A DNA stretch of 64,000 nucleotides from the NCBI RefSeq assembly GCF_030814435.1, contig NZ_JAUSUW010000004.1, positions 248,001 through 312,000 on the forward strand. Reading direction: 5' to 3'. The stretch comes from Peteryoungia aggregata LMG 23059. Lineage in GTDB: Bacteria > Pseudomonadota > Alphaproteobacteria > Rhizobiales > Rhizobiaceae. A model generated the notes under the pieces. It saw only the letters and a program-made list of their open reading frames with translations, was not told where the DNA came from and did not search any database. The position numbers and the translations under genes were made by a program. Shown here in pieces: positions 35,764 through 44,546 of the stretch; the first letter of the stretch is position 1, and every line of letters starts with the position of its first letter.

Positions 35764-37074
35764 TCAGAATTCCCGCAGGTTGTCGCGCAGGAGTTCGTGG
35801 GCATAGGATGTGCGGGCCAACCCGCGCTTCTGCAACGCCGGCACCAGACCATCGGCCACTTCCGTGAGATAACGTCGAGAGACACGGAGCACTGGCGTGG
35901 TGATCAGGAAGCCGTCGCCGCCGACCTCGTCCATCACCTCGCCCATGCGCTCGGCAACCTGGTCAGGCGTACCGATCAGCTCAACCGATGAAACAAGGCC
36001 GCCGCCGCCGGAGACGACCAGCTCGCGCAATGTCTTGCCGCTGCCCCACTGCTGGAACTTGTCCAGCGAGCCGGATTCGCCATTGGTGACCAGTTTTTCC
36101 GGCAGCGGCTTGTCGAGGTCGAATTGCGAGAAATCGATTTCGGTGATCGCCGAGATCGAGGCAAGCGTGTCGGTGATGAAATAGTCCGAAGAAACCTGAC
36201 GCTTGTATTTTTCCTGCGCCTCGAATTCGGTTTCCCCGAGTGTCGGCGTAACGCAGAAGAGCACCTTGATCTCGTCGGGATCGCGACCGACCTTTGCAGC
36301 GCGGCCCCGGATATCGTCGCGAAAGGCCTTCATCTCGGCAGGCCCGGAGGCCACAGAGATGATCGAATCGGCAAAGCGGGCAGCGAAATCGCGACCGCGC
36401 GGTGAAGCTCCGGCCTGGACATAGATGGGTCGCTGCTGCGGCGACGGCACGGTGTTGAGCGGTCCGCGCACCTGGTAGTGCTTGCCGACGTGATCGATGG
36501 TGCGGACCTTTGAAGGATCGACATAGATGCCCTTCTCCCGGTCGAGGACGACGGCATCGTGGTCCCAGCTGTCGAAGAGCTTGTTGACGACCTCCATATA
36601 CTCCTCTGCCATCTCGTAGCGCGTTTCGCGCAGCGGCAGCTTGTCCATGTTGAAGTTCTTGGCAGCGAGGTCCTCGGCACTGGTGACGATGTTCCAGCCG
36701 AAGCGGCCGCGCGTCAGGCTGTCGATGGTCGAGCAGAGCCGGGCGAGAAGGAAGGGCGGATAGGCCATGGTCGACATCGTGGCGACGACGCCGAGCCGTG
36801 AGGTCGCCATGCCCATGGCAGTGGCCAGCGGTGCCGGATCGTGTTTCGGCACCATCATTGCGTTCTTCAAGGCGAAATCGCGCGAGCCGCCATAGGTCTG
36901 CGGCACCATCAGCTTGTCTTCGATCATGATGTAGTCGAAGCAGGCACGTTCCAGCGTCTGGGCCATTTCCATGTAGAAGCGCCCGTCCCAGGGATTACCG
37001 CCCTGGCCGAAGGGTTCGCGCCATTCGTCCGGCGTGAAGTTCATGAACCAGGCGAGGTGCATCTTTTTGGCCAT
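35764..37074 (-). CDS. LLM-class flavin-dependent monooxygenase (NtaA/SnaA/DszA family)
   Basis: 436 residues. The N-terminus HLAWFMNFTPDEWREPFGQG is that of the NtaA/DmoA group, followed by TLERACFDYIMIEDKLMVP and FGWNIVTSAEDLAAKNF, both diagnostic. These enzymes use FMNH2 and O2 to cleave C-S, C-N or C-C bonds in organosulfur or chelator compounds. I chose the start at 37074 because GAGGAGAG lies just upstream. It is grouped with a flavin reductase and an ABC importer, so the substrate is probably imported. Confidence 0.9.
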   Translation of the reverse strand: MAKKMHLAWFMNFTPDEWREPFGQGGNPWDGRFYMEMAQTLERACFDYIMIEDKLMVPQTYGGSRDFALKNAMMVPKHDPAPLATAMGMATSRLGVVATMSTMAYPPFLLARLCSTIDSLTRGRFGWNIVTSAEDLAAKNFNMDKLPLRETRYEMAEEYMEVVNKLFDSWDHDAVVLDREKGIYVDPSKVRTIDHVGKHYQVRGPLNTVPSPQQRPIYVQAGASPRGRDFAARFADSIISVASGPAEMKAFRDDIRGRAAKVGRDPDEIKVLFCVTPTLGETEFEAQEKYKRQVSSDYFITDTLASISAITEIDFSQFDLDKPLPEKLVTNGESGSLDKFQQWGSGKTLRELVVSGGGGLVSSVELIGTPDQVAERMGEVMDEVGGDGFLITTPVLRVSRRYLTEVADGLVPALQKRGLARTSYAHELLRDNLREF

Positions 37075-37088
37075 AGGGCTCTCCTCTT

Positions 37089-37877
37089 TCAACGGGCAGT
37101 CTGGAGTGGGATGATCTTGGAACGGTTGAACTCGAAGAGGGCGGACTCGCGCACGATCCTCGGCTTGGCCTCGAAGTCGGACATGATGCCGGCGCCGTAC
37201 CGTTCAGGTGCCTGCGGATCATGGCGGTGCTTGTCGATGGCGATGACGCGCGTACCAAGCTCGAAGGCCTCGCCCATGTCGTGGGTCACCATAACGATGG
37301 TCATCTGTCGCTCGGTCCACAATTCGCGGATCAGCACATGCATGCTCTTGCGGGTGACCGGATCGAGCGCGCCGAAGGGCTCGTCTAGCAAAAGTACCTT
37401 CGGCTGCATGATCAGGGCCTGCGCAATCGCCAGCCGCTGCTGCATGCCGCCGGACAGCTGCTGCGGATACTTGTCGACGGCGTCCTTCAGACCGACACGT
37501 TCGAGCAGTGCGTGGGCGCGCTCCAAAAGCGCCTTGTGGCGGGAGCCGTAGAGCTTGCCAAGAAAGGCCGAGCTACGCCATTCCGGGCCAAGCATGACAT
37601 TGCCGAGCACTGTCTTGTGCGGGAAGACGGAGTAACGCTGGAAGACAACACCGCGATCCTCGGTCGGCTCGCCGGCGATCAGCTGGCCATCGATGCGGAT
37701 CTCACCTCGGGTCGGAACCTCCTGACTGAGCAGCAGGCGCAAGAGCGTCGTCTTGCCGACACCGCTCGGGCCGACAATGGACAGGAACTCGTGGTCCTTC
37801 AGCGTCAGACTGACATTTTCCAGGACGATGGCGTCGCCATATTCCTTCCAGACCTTGTCGAAGACGATCTCGACCAT
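37089..37877 (-). CDS. ABC transporter ATP-binding protein (nitrate/sulfonate/taurine type)
   Basis: 262 residues. Walker A GPSGVGKTTLLRLLL, signature LSGGMQQRLAIAQAL and Walker B VLLLDEPFGALDPVT are those of SsuB/TauB. Its stop is 14 bp before the monooxygenase start and its start abuts the permease gene, so all five genes form one operon. Confidence 0.93.
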   Translation of the reverse strand: MVEIVFDKVWKEYGDAIVLENVSLTLKDHEFLSIVGPSGVGKTTLLRLLLSQEVPTRGEIRIDGQLIAGEPTEDRGVVFQRYSVFPHKTVLGNVMLGPEWRSSAFLGKLYGSRHKALLERAHALLERVGLKDAVDKYPQQLSGGMQQRLAIAQALIMQPKVLLLDEPFGALDPVTRKSMHVLIRELWTERQMTIVMVTHDMGEAFELGTRVIAIDKHRHDPQAPERYGAGIMSDFEAKPRIVRESALFEFNRSKIIPLQTAR

Positions 37878-37878
37878 C

Positions 37879-38697
37879 TCAACTCTCCCTCAGGACGGAC
37901 CAGGGGAAGAGCCGGGCCGACAGTCTGCGGAGTGCAAGATCAATGACGAAAGCCAGAAGCGTGATCCAGATGACGTAGGGCAGGATGATATCCATCGCGA
38001 GATAGCGCCGAACGAGGAAAATGCGGTAGCCGAGGCCGCCTTCAGCCGTGATCGCTTCGGCTGCGATGACGAAGAGCCAGGTGGCGCCCAGAGACAGGCG
38101 GACCGCGTTGATCAGGCCCGGCATGACCTGGGGCAGGACGACATGGATCAGCATGTGCCAGGTGGACCCACCCAGCGTCTGGGCCTTGATGATCTGTTCG
38201 CGCGGGATGGCGTCGACACGCAGCACAACATCGCGCATCAGGAAGGGCGCGACCCCGAAAACGATGAGCACGATCTTCGAGACTTCACCGAGGCCAAAGA
38301 GGATGAAGAGGATCGGCAGGACGGCAAGCGGCGGCACCAGCGAGATCGCCGCAAGCACCGGGTCAAAGGCTGCCCGAAGCTGCGGGATGAAGCCGATCGG
38401 CGTTCCGAGAACCAGCCCCATCAACGCGGACAGGCCGAGACCGACAAAGAGCCGCCAGAGGCTGAGATAGGTATCCCACCAGAAAAGCAGCATGCCGCTG
38501 GCACGATCCTGTTCGAACATCATGCGCTGCATGGCCGACAGGAAGGACACAACGCCAGGCATCAGCTTGTCGCTCGGGTTGACCGCCAAACGGGCTTCGG
38601 ATGCCAGGAGATAGACGACGGCAATCAGGATGAAGGGCAGGACACCGAGAAAGAGACGCTGGCCTCGGGACGGTGGGTAGTTGATGATCCGCTTCAT
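37879..38697 (-). CDS. ABC transporter permease (nitrate/sulfonate/taurine type)
   Basis: 272 residues with about six hydrophobic segments. The EAA loop is in TLGGSTWHMLIHVVLPQVMP and the LGATWLFVIAAEAITAEGGL block is typical of SsuC/TauC. The start at 38697 (MKRIINYPP) is chosen over an upstream ATG. It pairs with the ATPase and the binding protein on either side. Confidence 0.92.
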   Translation of the reverse strand: MKRIINYPPSRGQRLFLGVLPFILIAVVYLLASEARLAVNPSDKLMPGVVSFLSAMQRMMFEQDRASGMLLFWWDTYLSLWRLFVGLGLSALMGLVLGTPIGFIPQLRAAFDPVLAAISLVPPLAVLPILFILFGLGEVSKIVLIVFGVAPFLMRDVVLRVDAIPREQIIKAQTLGGSTWHMLIHVVLPQVMPGLINAVRLSLGATWLFVIAAEAITAEGGLGYRIFLVRRYLAMDIILPYVIWITLLAFVIDLALRRLSARLFPWSVLRES

Positions 38698-38732
38698 GGT
38701 TCGTCCCCTTGCCCGTCCCGCGCCCTTCAACC

Positions 38733-39818
38733 TCAGAGCCCGCCTTCTGCGCCGAGCCTGGCGTAGGAGGCGTCGATCCTCAGCTTGATGTTGGCGGGGT
38801 CACCAAGCACCGTCCCGTCAGCCAGCTCGATACCGATGGCATCAACCGAGGTGGCGCCTTGACCGAACAGGCCGCGGTCGAAGGAGAACTTGCGGATGTC
38901 ATCCATGATGATGCCCGTCTTGGCATCGGTCAGGAAGGTCGCCGCTTCGGCCGGGGTGTAGAAGAAGAAGGTCGTATCGATCTGGGTCTTGAGGCCCGCT
39001 TCGTCGGTTCCCAATGCAGACGCCATGTAGTCGTTGACAGGCTTGGCTTCGGCGCCACCGGCTTTCAGTGCTGCGAGCGTCTCATACCAGGCGCCCGTCA
39101 AAGCCTTGCCGAAGGCAGGATTGTCTTTCAACACCTGTGTATTGCCGATAAAGACGTCCATGATTTCGCCAGGGATCTGCGCACTGTCGAAGAGCACCTT
39201 GCTCTGCGTGGAGCCGGCCAGCATATCCGCCGACATCGGCTTCCAGGCGGCTGCGTTCTGCATATCGGGATTGGCGAGATAGGCGGCGGCGATATCGGCA
39301 TCGGAGATGTTGATCGTCTTCACCTCGCCGACCCCACTCAGCCCGTTCATGACGAGCGCTCTGTTCAAGAGATAGTGGGACACGCTGTACTCGACGAGGT
39401 AGACGTCCTGGCCCTTCAGATCGGCCACGGAGGTGGCCGACTTGGACATCAGCACGTCGTTGCCGTTCGAGTAGTCGGTGATCAGGAAGATCGAGGTGTC
39501 AACGCCACCGGCAGCCGGCATCGTGAGTGCATCCATGCCCGCCACTCCGACCGCATCAAGGTCACCGGCGATGAACTGATTGATCGAGCCTACATAATCG
39601 TTGACGGCGAGCATCTCGATCTCGATGCCGTATTTGTCCGCCCACTTCTTGAGAATTCCGCTTTCCTTCATATAGCCCATCGGCATGAAGCCGACATAGA
39701 TCGTGTAACCGACCTTGAAGCTGGTTTTCCCGGCGGCCTGCGCCGGCAGGATAGAGGCAACCGCCAGCGCGGCTGCCAGGGTGATGGACTGGGCAATGGC
39801 ACGCAATGAAGACGTCAT
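38733..39818 (-). CDS. ABC transporter substrate-binding protein (urea-carboxylase-region type, NitT/TauT family)
   Basis: 361 residues with a signal peptide ending near LPAQA. The mature chain FKVGYTIYVGFMPMGYMKES and the GGVDTSIFLITDYSNGND block resemble the binding proteins usually found next to urea (guanidine) carboxylase genes. Here the partner is a flavin monooxygenase instead. Ligand candidates are small nitrogen compounds or sulfonates; sequence alone does not decide. GGAGAAAAG precedes the ATG. It is the first gene of the operon. Confidence 0.87.
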   Translation of the reverse strand: MTSSLRAIAQSITLAAALAVASILPAQAAGKTSFKVGYTIYVGFMPMGYMKESGILKKWADKYGIEIEMLAVNDYVGSINQFIAGDLDAVGVAGMDALTMPAAGGVDTSIFLITDYSNGNDVLMSKSATSVADLKGQDVYLVEYSVSHYLLNRALVMNGLSGVGEVKTINISDADIAAAYLANPDMQNAAAWKPMSADMLAGSTQSKVLFDSAQIPGEIMDVFIGNTQVLKDNPAFGKALTGAWYETLAALKAGGAEAKPVNDYMASALGTDEAGLKTQIDTTFFFYTPAEAATFLTDAKTGIIMDDIRKFSFDRGLFGQGATSVDAIGIELADGTVLGDPANIKLRIDASYARLGAEGGL

Positions 39819-39854
39819 CGGCTTTTCTCCAGGTCGGGTAGCGGGATGAGTTGC

Positions 39855-39866
39855 GCTTAACTAAGC
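39855..39866. promoter_or_regulatory. Candidate TetR operator (GCTTA-AC-TAAGC)
   Basis: A perfect 5-bp-arm dyad lies 37 bp upstream of the binding-protein gene, in the gap between that operon and the divergent TetR gene. It suggests the TetR protein represses the importer/monooxygenase operon. Confidence 0.45.
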
Positions 39867-40066
39867 AAGCGTTTAATAGCTTCGCAAGTGCAAAAATGAC
39901 GAAGATCAATTTTTGGGCAAACGAAATCAAATATTTAGGAGATAGTTCGTTTTTTGAGCGACCAGAGATGCTGCGCTGCACATATTCCAGTCAGTCAATT
40001 TCTGCTGGCCTTGTCCCAAAAGTGGCGGTAACGGCTCGACAACAACCGAATGAGGAAGCCGGCAAG

Positions 40067-40675
40067 TTGAACAAGGTGGCAAGACAGAGACTGGATCCGG
40101 AAAAACGGATTGAGCTCATTCTCGATGCGACGCTCGGCCTCGTCGGCACGTCACATTTCAGTGTCGTCACCATGCGTGACATTGCGCTTGCCTGTAACGT
40201 AAACGTTGCCCTGCTTTACCACTACTTCAGCAGCAAGGATGAACTGATCCGTGCGGTGCTGGCCCGCGCCCTCGGACAGATTACGGATGACTATGAGAGG
40301 CGCCGCGAAGAGCACCGCGCCGACTTTCTGGCAGATATCGGCGCATGGTTTGCGACCCATCGAATGATGGCGCCCACGATGATGTCGAGAATGGTCAAGC
40401 TCATGTCGGACCAGGCAGCTCAGCCGGTGAAAGATCCAGAGCTCGATGCGCTGGTCCAGGGCTTCTATCGCTTCGAACGTGAACTGGTTGTCTCGACCCT
40501 GGAAACCGGCATGGCAGACGGGCGCTACCGGCCGGTCGGAGCGCCCAAACTGGCGCGCTTCATCGGCCTTCACCTCGACGGGATCTTTCACGCTGCGGAA
40601 AGCCGGGGTGAGGTTCGTGTTGCCGAAGATATCGAGGAGCTCCGTGATCTGCTCGTGGAGCAACTCCGTCCCTGA
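40067..40675 (+). CDS. TetR-family regulator (BetI-like)
   Basis: 202 residues from a TTG start with GAGGAAG 8 bases upstream; a longer frame from 39851 would add 72 unlikely residues. The helix-turn-helix is in FSVVTMRDIALACNVNVALL with the typical YHYFSSKDELIRAVLARAL helix. The C-terminal ligand domain resembles BetI. It is divergent from the flavin monooxygenase/ABC operon and likely controls it. It converges on the GntR gene with 10 bp between stops. Confidence 0.88.
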   Translation: MNKVARQRLDPEKRIELILDATLGLVGTSHFSVVTMRDIALACNVNVALLYHYFSSKDELIRAVLARALGQITDDYERRREEHRADFLADIGAWFATHRMMAPTMMSRMVKLMSDQAAQPVKDPELDALVQGFYRFERELVVSTLETGMADGRYRPVGAPKLARFIGLHLDGIFHAAESRGEVRVAEDIEELRDLLVEQLRP

Positions 40676-40685
40676 GGGACCCTGA

Positions 40686-41336
40686 CTAAATCCTGGAAAA
40701 GGCGGCAAGCACCGTGCGTTCGGACTGCAGGAGATAAGCCTCCAGCGCCGCTGCCGCGCCGCTAGGGTCGCCCGCCTCAAGCTTTTCGAGGATCGAGGCG
40801 TTCATCTCGACATAGGGCGCATGGAGCGGTTCGGGCTCCTTGAGAAGGCCGAAACTCAGACGCAGTTCTGCAGCGATCTGCGCATAGAAGCTGTTCAGGC
40901 GCTGGCTGTCGGCGAGGTCGACGATCGCCGCATGAAACTTCATGTTCTCGCTGCCGACGGCCGTCCAGTCGTTCCGGTCGCGCGCCGCGCGCGCTGCGGC
41001 AACAGCCAGGCGCATGCGTGCCACAGCCGGGTGGTTGGGATAGGCATTGGCCAACGCCTGGCCTTCGACGACACGGCGCACACGGTAGAGATCGATGATG
41101 GAAGCCATGCTCGGCGTCGCGACGAACACACCCCGATTTGGCTCGTGATGCAGAAGCCCCTCCTTCGTCAGAAGGCGAAAGGCTTCGCGCAGTGAATTGC
41201 GGGAGACCTCGAAGTCAACCGTCAGGACAGCCTCCGACAGACGCTGCCCTGGCTTGAGATCTCCACTGATCAGCTTGTCGCGAATTGCTTCGGCCAGGCG
41301 AGGCGCCAGGGCCGCCGTATGATCTGTTTCTGCCAT
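40686..41336 (-). CDS. GntR-family regulator with FCD domain
   Basis: 216 residues from the ATG at 41336, which has GAGGAC upstream. The winged helix contains LSEAVLTVDFEVSRNSLREA and GLLHHEPNRGVFVA. The FCD domain holds the expected Asp/His positions (NMKFHAAIVDLAD). It is divergent from the NRAMP-like/pxp operon and is the likely regulator of that operon. Confidence 0.9.
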   Translation of the reverse strand: MAETDHTAALAPRLAEAIRDKLISGDLKPGQRLSEAVLTVDFEVSRNSLREAFRLLTKEGLLHHEPNRGVFVATPSMASIIDLYRVRRVVEGQALANAYPNHPAVARMRLAVAAARAARDRNDWTAVGSENMKFHAAIVDLADSQRLNSFYAQIAAELRLSFGLLKEPEPLHAPYVEMNASILEKLEAGDPSGAAAALEAYLLQSERTVLAAFSRI

Positions 41337-41664
41337 GAACGTCCTCAGCTGGCCTGGCCCCATCGATTCTTCTCCGTCGACGGCTCAAAAACCCCTGGAG
41401 AGATCGACATCGATCAAGCCGCTTTATCTTCCATGCGCGCAACAGCAGCAAGAAGCGGAGTCGAAAGCGACCAAAAATTGTTCGAAAGGAGGCCTTCCAC
41501 CACCTTTACGGAAGGCAAAATGCCCAATAACTCAGCAGAAAGTAGAACGATAAAATAAAATCGTTGAACAATATTGACAGAATTGTGAAACCACGAGAGG
41601 CTGACCTCGCAGGTGAACAACAAGCCCCGCGTAAGCCGGGAGACAGGTCAACCGAGAGGGTAAC
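41337..41664. other. Intergenic promoter region of the pxp-type operon
   Basis: This 328-bp gap holds a 7-bp-arm hairpin GCCTTCC / GGAAGGC (41492-41516), a dyad listed separately, and a TTGACA hexamer (41574-41579) that could be a -35 element. I saw no clear -10 match. GAGGGTAAC precedes the first gene. No gene is seen here. Confidence 0.45.
41546..41565. promoter_or_regulatory. Candidate GntR operator (AACGAT-N8-ATCGTT)
   Basis: A perfect 6-bp-arm inverted repeat in AT-rich DNA about 100 bp before the transporter gene and just upstream of the TTGACA hexamer. It is a plausible binding site for the divergent GntR regulator. Confidence 0.4.
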
Positions 41665-42924
41665 ATGGAACAGAATTCGACAGCTCCCGACGGAGCCGTA
41701 TCCGGCGGCATGTCCGCCAAGACGCGCCGCAGTGCCTTGATCGCTGCAATCTTCCTCATGGCGACATCAGCCATCGGACCGGGTTTCATTACCCAGACTG
41801 CGACCTTCACGACGAAACTGGGCGCTGCCTTTGCATTTGCGATCCTCGCCTCCATCCTGATCGACTTCGTGGTGCAGTTGAACATCTGGCGCATCGTCAC
41901 GCTGACGAAGATGCGTGCCTCGGACATCGCCAACGCCGCCATTCCCGGCACCGGCTATCTGCTGGCGGTCCTCGTCATCATCGGCGGACTTTTCTTCAAT
42001 ATCGGTAATATCGGTGGCTCGGGCCTGGGTCTGAACGCACTGCTCGGTCTCGACCCCAAATGGGGCGGCGGCCTCAGCGCGCTGATCGCCATCGGAATAT
42101 TCCTGTCACACCGGGCAGGTGTCGCGATCGACAGGTTGATCGTCGTCGCAGGCGTCGCCATGATCATCCTGACCGTTTATGTGGCCTTCGTCTCACAGCC
42201 GCCCGTCGGTGATGCGCTGTTCCAGACCTTCCTTCCCTCGACGATCGACTTCGCGACGATCACCACCATCGTCGGCGGCACGGTCGGCGGCTACATCACC
42301 TATTCCGGCGCGCACCGCCTGCTCGACAAGGGCACGGTCGGCATCGAGAACCTCAGCGCCGTCAACCGTGCGGCTCTCTCCGGCATCGCCGTTACCGGCG
42401 TCATGCGCTACGTGCTCTTCCTCGCGATCCTTGGTGTCGTTGCCAGCGGCGTCGTGATCGACGTATCCGGCAAGGGTGCCAACCCGGCAGCACAAGCCTT
42501 CCAGGCCGCTGCAGGTGACGTGGGTCTTCGCATCTTCGGCGCCGTGCTCTGGTTTGCTGCGATCACCTCGGTCATCGGTGCTGCCTATACATCGGTGTCG
42601 TTCATTACCGTGTTCAAGCCTGATATCACCGAGCGCGGGCGCAACATCGCAACGGTCATCTTCATCGCCGTTTCGCTGTTCTTCTACGTGATCATCACGA
42701 CGCCGCCGGCGCAGATGCTGGTCTTCGTCGGTGGTCTGAACGGCCTCATCCTGCCGATCGGTCTGTCGATCTTCATCTATGCGGCCTGGGCACGCTCAGA
42801 CCTTATGGGTGGCTATCGCTATCCGCGCTGGCTGCTGGTCCTGGGCGCGATCACTTGCGCGCTCACCTGGTACATGGGTTACAAATCGATCGGACCGATC
42901 TTCGCGCTGCTGTCTGCGGCCTGA
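41665..42924 (+). CDS. NRAMP-fold transporter (YcsG-like), linked to pxp genes
   Basis: 419 residues with about 11 hydrophobic segments. The first helix reads [15 protein letters not shown]: the Asp and Asn of the metal-binding DPGN motif of NRAMP Mn/Fe transporters are absent, and the MPH motif of helix 6 is replaced ([12 protein letters not shown]). The same transporter type (ycsG) stands next to ycsF, ycsI and kipI/kipA in Bacillus. It probably imports an organic substrate for the downstream enzymes rather than a metal (inference). Confidence 0.83.
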   Translation: MEQNSTAPDGAVSGGMSAKTRRSALIAAIFLMATSAIGPGFITQTATFTTKLGAAFAFAILASILIDFVVQLNIWRIVTLTKMRASDIANAAIPGTGYLLAVLVIIGGLFFNIGNIGGSGLGLNALLGLDPKWGGGLSALIAIGIFLSHRAGVAIDRLIVVAGVAMIILTVYVAFVSQPPVGDALFQTFLPSTIDFATITTIVGGTVGGYITYSGAHRLLDKGTVGIENLSAVNRAALSGIAVTGVMRYVLFLAILGVVASGVVIDVSGKGANPAAQAFQAAAGDVGLRIFGAVLWFAAITSVIGAAYTSVSFITVFKPDITERGRNIATVIFIAVSLFFYVIITTPPAQMLVFVGGLNGLILPIGLSIFIYAAWARSDLMGGYRYPRWLLVLGAITCALTWYMGYKSIGPIFALLSAA

Positions 42925-42946
42925 GAACGACAACAGGGAGGAAGAC

Positions 42947-43711
42947 ATGACCGCCATCGACCTGAACAGTGACCTCGGCGAAAGCTATGGCGCCTGGGCC
43001 ATGGGCGACGACGAGGCGATGCTCTCCATCGTTTCCAGCGCCAACGTCGCCTGCGGTTTCCATGCCGGCGATCCGGTCGGTATCCTGAAGACCGTCAAGG
43101 CTGCCGCAGAGCGGGGCGTTTCAATCGGTGCGCATGTCTCCTACCCGGATCGCGTCGGCTTCGGTCGGCGCGACATGGATGTCACATCGGCGGAATTAAC
43201 CGCCGATGTGATCTACCAGATCGGTGCGCTCAAGGGCGTCGCGGCAGCCGCTGGTGTTACGGTCGGCTACGTCAAGCCGCATGGCGCGCTCTACAACCGC
43301 ATCGCCCATGATCCGAAACAGGGACAGGCTGTCATCGACGGCATCCGGGCGATCGATCCGAAGCTGGTGATAATGGGGCTCGCAGGCTCACCGATCCTGG
43401 AGCTCGCCCGCGCATCCGGGCTGAAGGTGGTCGCGGAGGCTTTTGCCGACCGCGCCTACACACCATCAGGTGCGCTCGTTTCCCGCCGGGAGCCGGGGGC
43501 CGTGCTGCATGATGCAGGGCTCATTGCCCGGCGCATGCTGCAGCTCGCGCATGAGGGTACGATCGAGGCGATCGATGGCTCGACCATCAAGATCGACGCA
43601 CAGTCCATCTGCGTCCATGGCGACAGCCCAGGGGCGGTCGCGATCGCGCGGGAAATCCGTCAGGCCTTCGAGAAGGACGGTATTGCCGTCCGCTCCTTCC
43701 TCAATCGCTGA
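42947..43711 (+). CDS. pxpA: 5-oxoprolinase subunit A (LamB/YcsF family)
   Basis: 254 residues. The N-terminal [20 protein letters not shown] and [16 protein letters not shown] are the family hallmarks. Later [12 protein letters not shown] and [10 protein letters not shown] segments are also conserved. PxpA works with PxpB and PxpC in ATP-dependent opening of 5-oxoproline to glutamate. I chose the ATG at 42947, with AGGGAGGAAG upstream. Confidence 0.92.
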   Translation: MTAIDLNSDLGESYGAWAMGDDEAMLSIVSSANVACGFHAGDPVGILKTVKAAAERGVSIGAHVSYPDRVGFGRRDMDVTSAELTADVIYQIGALKGVAAAAGVTVGYVKPHGALYNRIAHDPKQGQAVIDGIRAIDPKLVIMGLAGSPILELARASGLKVVAEAFADRAYTPSGALVSRREPGAVLHDAGLIARRMLQLAHEGTIEAIDGSTIKIDAQSICVHGDSPGAVAIAREIRQAFEKDGIAVRSFLNR

Positions 43712-43732
43712 CGCTCCTCGGGGAGACACATC

Positions 43733-44539
43733 ATGATTGCTCTTGAGACCCTGCGTCATGTCGATCCGGCTGCGGCACGCACGGCCCGCGAACGCTATCG
43801 CACCGGCGCAATCGAACCAACCTCCGGTGTGGCACCGGGTTTTACCCAGGCCAACATGATCGTCCTGCCGAGGGACTGGGCCTTCGACTTCATGCTCTAT
43901 GCTCAGCGCAATCCGAAGGCCTGCCCCGTGCTTGACGTTTCCGATCCGGGCTCACATGCGACCGTGCTCGCCAGGGGCGCCGATCTGCGCAAGGATGTAC
44001 CGCTCTATCGCATCTGGCGGGACGGCCAGCTTGTCGAGGAAGTCACGGATGCGACCGTGGCCTGGACCGAGCATGCCGATCTCGTCAGTTTCCTGATCGG
44101 CTGCAGCTTCACCTTCGAGACGCCGATGATGGAGGCGGGCATAGAGATCCGCCACATCATCGACAGGTCGAACGTACCGATGTATCTGACCAACCGCCCA
44201 TGTCGTCCTGCCGGTCGGCTGCACGGCAATCTGGTTGTATCGATGAGGCATATCGCGGCGTCGCGCGTGGCCGATGCGGCGACAATCTCCAGCCGTTTCC
44301 CCGCCGTTCATGGCGCCCCCGTGCATGTGGGCGCTCCGGAAGAGCTCGGCATATCAGATCTCGGCAAGCCCGATTTCGGTGATGCCGTGCGAATCAAGCC
44401 GGGCGAAGTCCCTGTTTTCTGGGCCTGCGGCGTCACGCCCCAGGCGGCGGTGATGGCGTCCAAAGTCCCATTTGCCATCACGCATGCGCCGGGTCACATG
44501 TTCATCACCGACATCCCTGATTCTGCCTATCACGCCTGA
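43733..44539 (+). CDS. DUF1445 protein, putative hydro-lyase (YcsI / D-glutamate cyclase family)
   Basis: 268 residues. Conserved blocks include [20 protein letters not shown] and [20 protein letters not shown] plus a C-terminal [15 protein letters not shown]. YcsI relatives interconvert glutamate and 5-oxoproline or act as hydro-lyases. Its place between pxpA and pxpBC fits a role in feeding or draining the same intermediate. GGGGAGAC precedes the start. Confidence 0.85.
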   Translation: MIALETLRHVDPAAARTARERYRTGAIEPTSGVAPGFTQANMIVLPRDWAFDFMLYAQRNPKACPVLDVSDPGSHATVLARGADLRKDVPLYRIWRDGQLVEEVTDATVAWTEHADLVSFLIGCSFTFETPMMEAGIEIRHIIDRSNVPMYLTNRPCRPAGRLHGNLVVSMRHIAASRVADAATISSRFPAVHGAPVHVGAPEELGISDLGKPDFGDAVRIKPGEVPVFWACGVTPQAAVMASKVPFAITHAPGHMFITDIPDSAYHA

Positions 44540-44546
44540 GGCCCCG

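Noticed and set aside
39851..40066. Longer TetR start at 39851
   Set aside because: The extra 72 residues are AT-rich, overlap the promoter and candidate operator, and have no ribosome site. The TTG at 40067 has GAGGAAG at proper distance and gives a normal TetR length.
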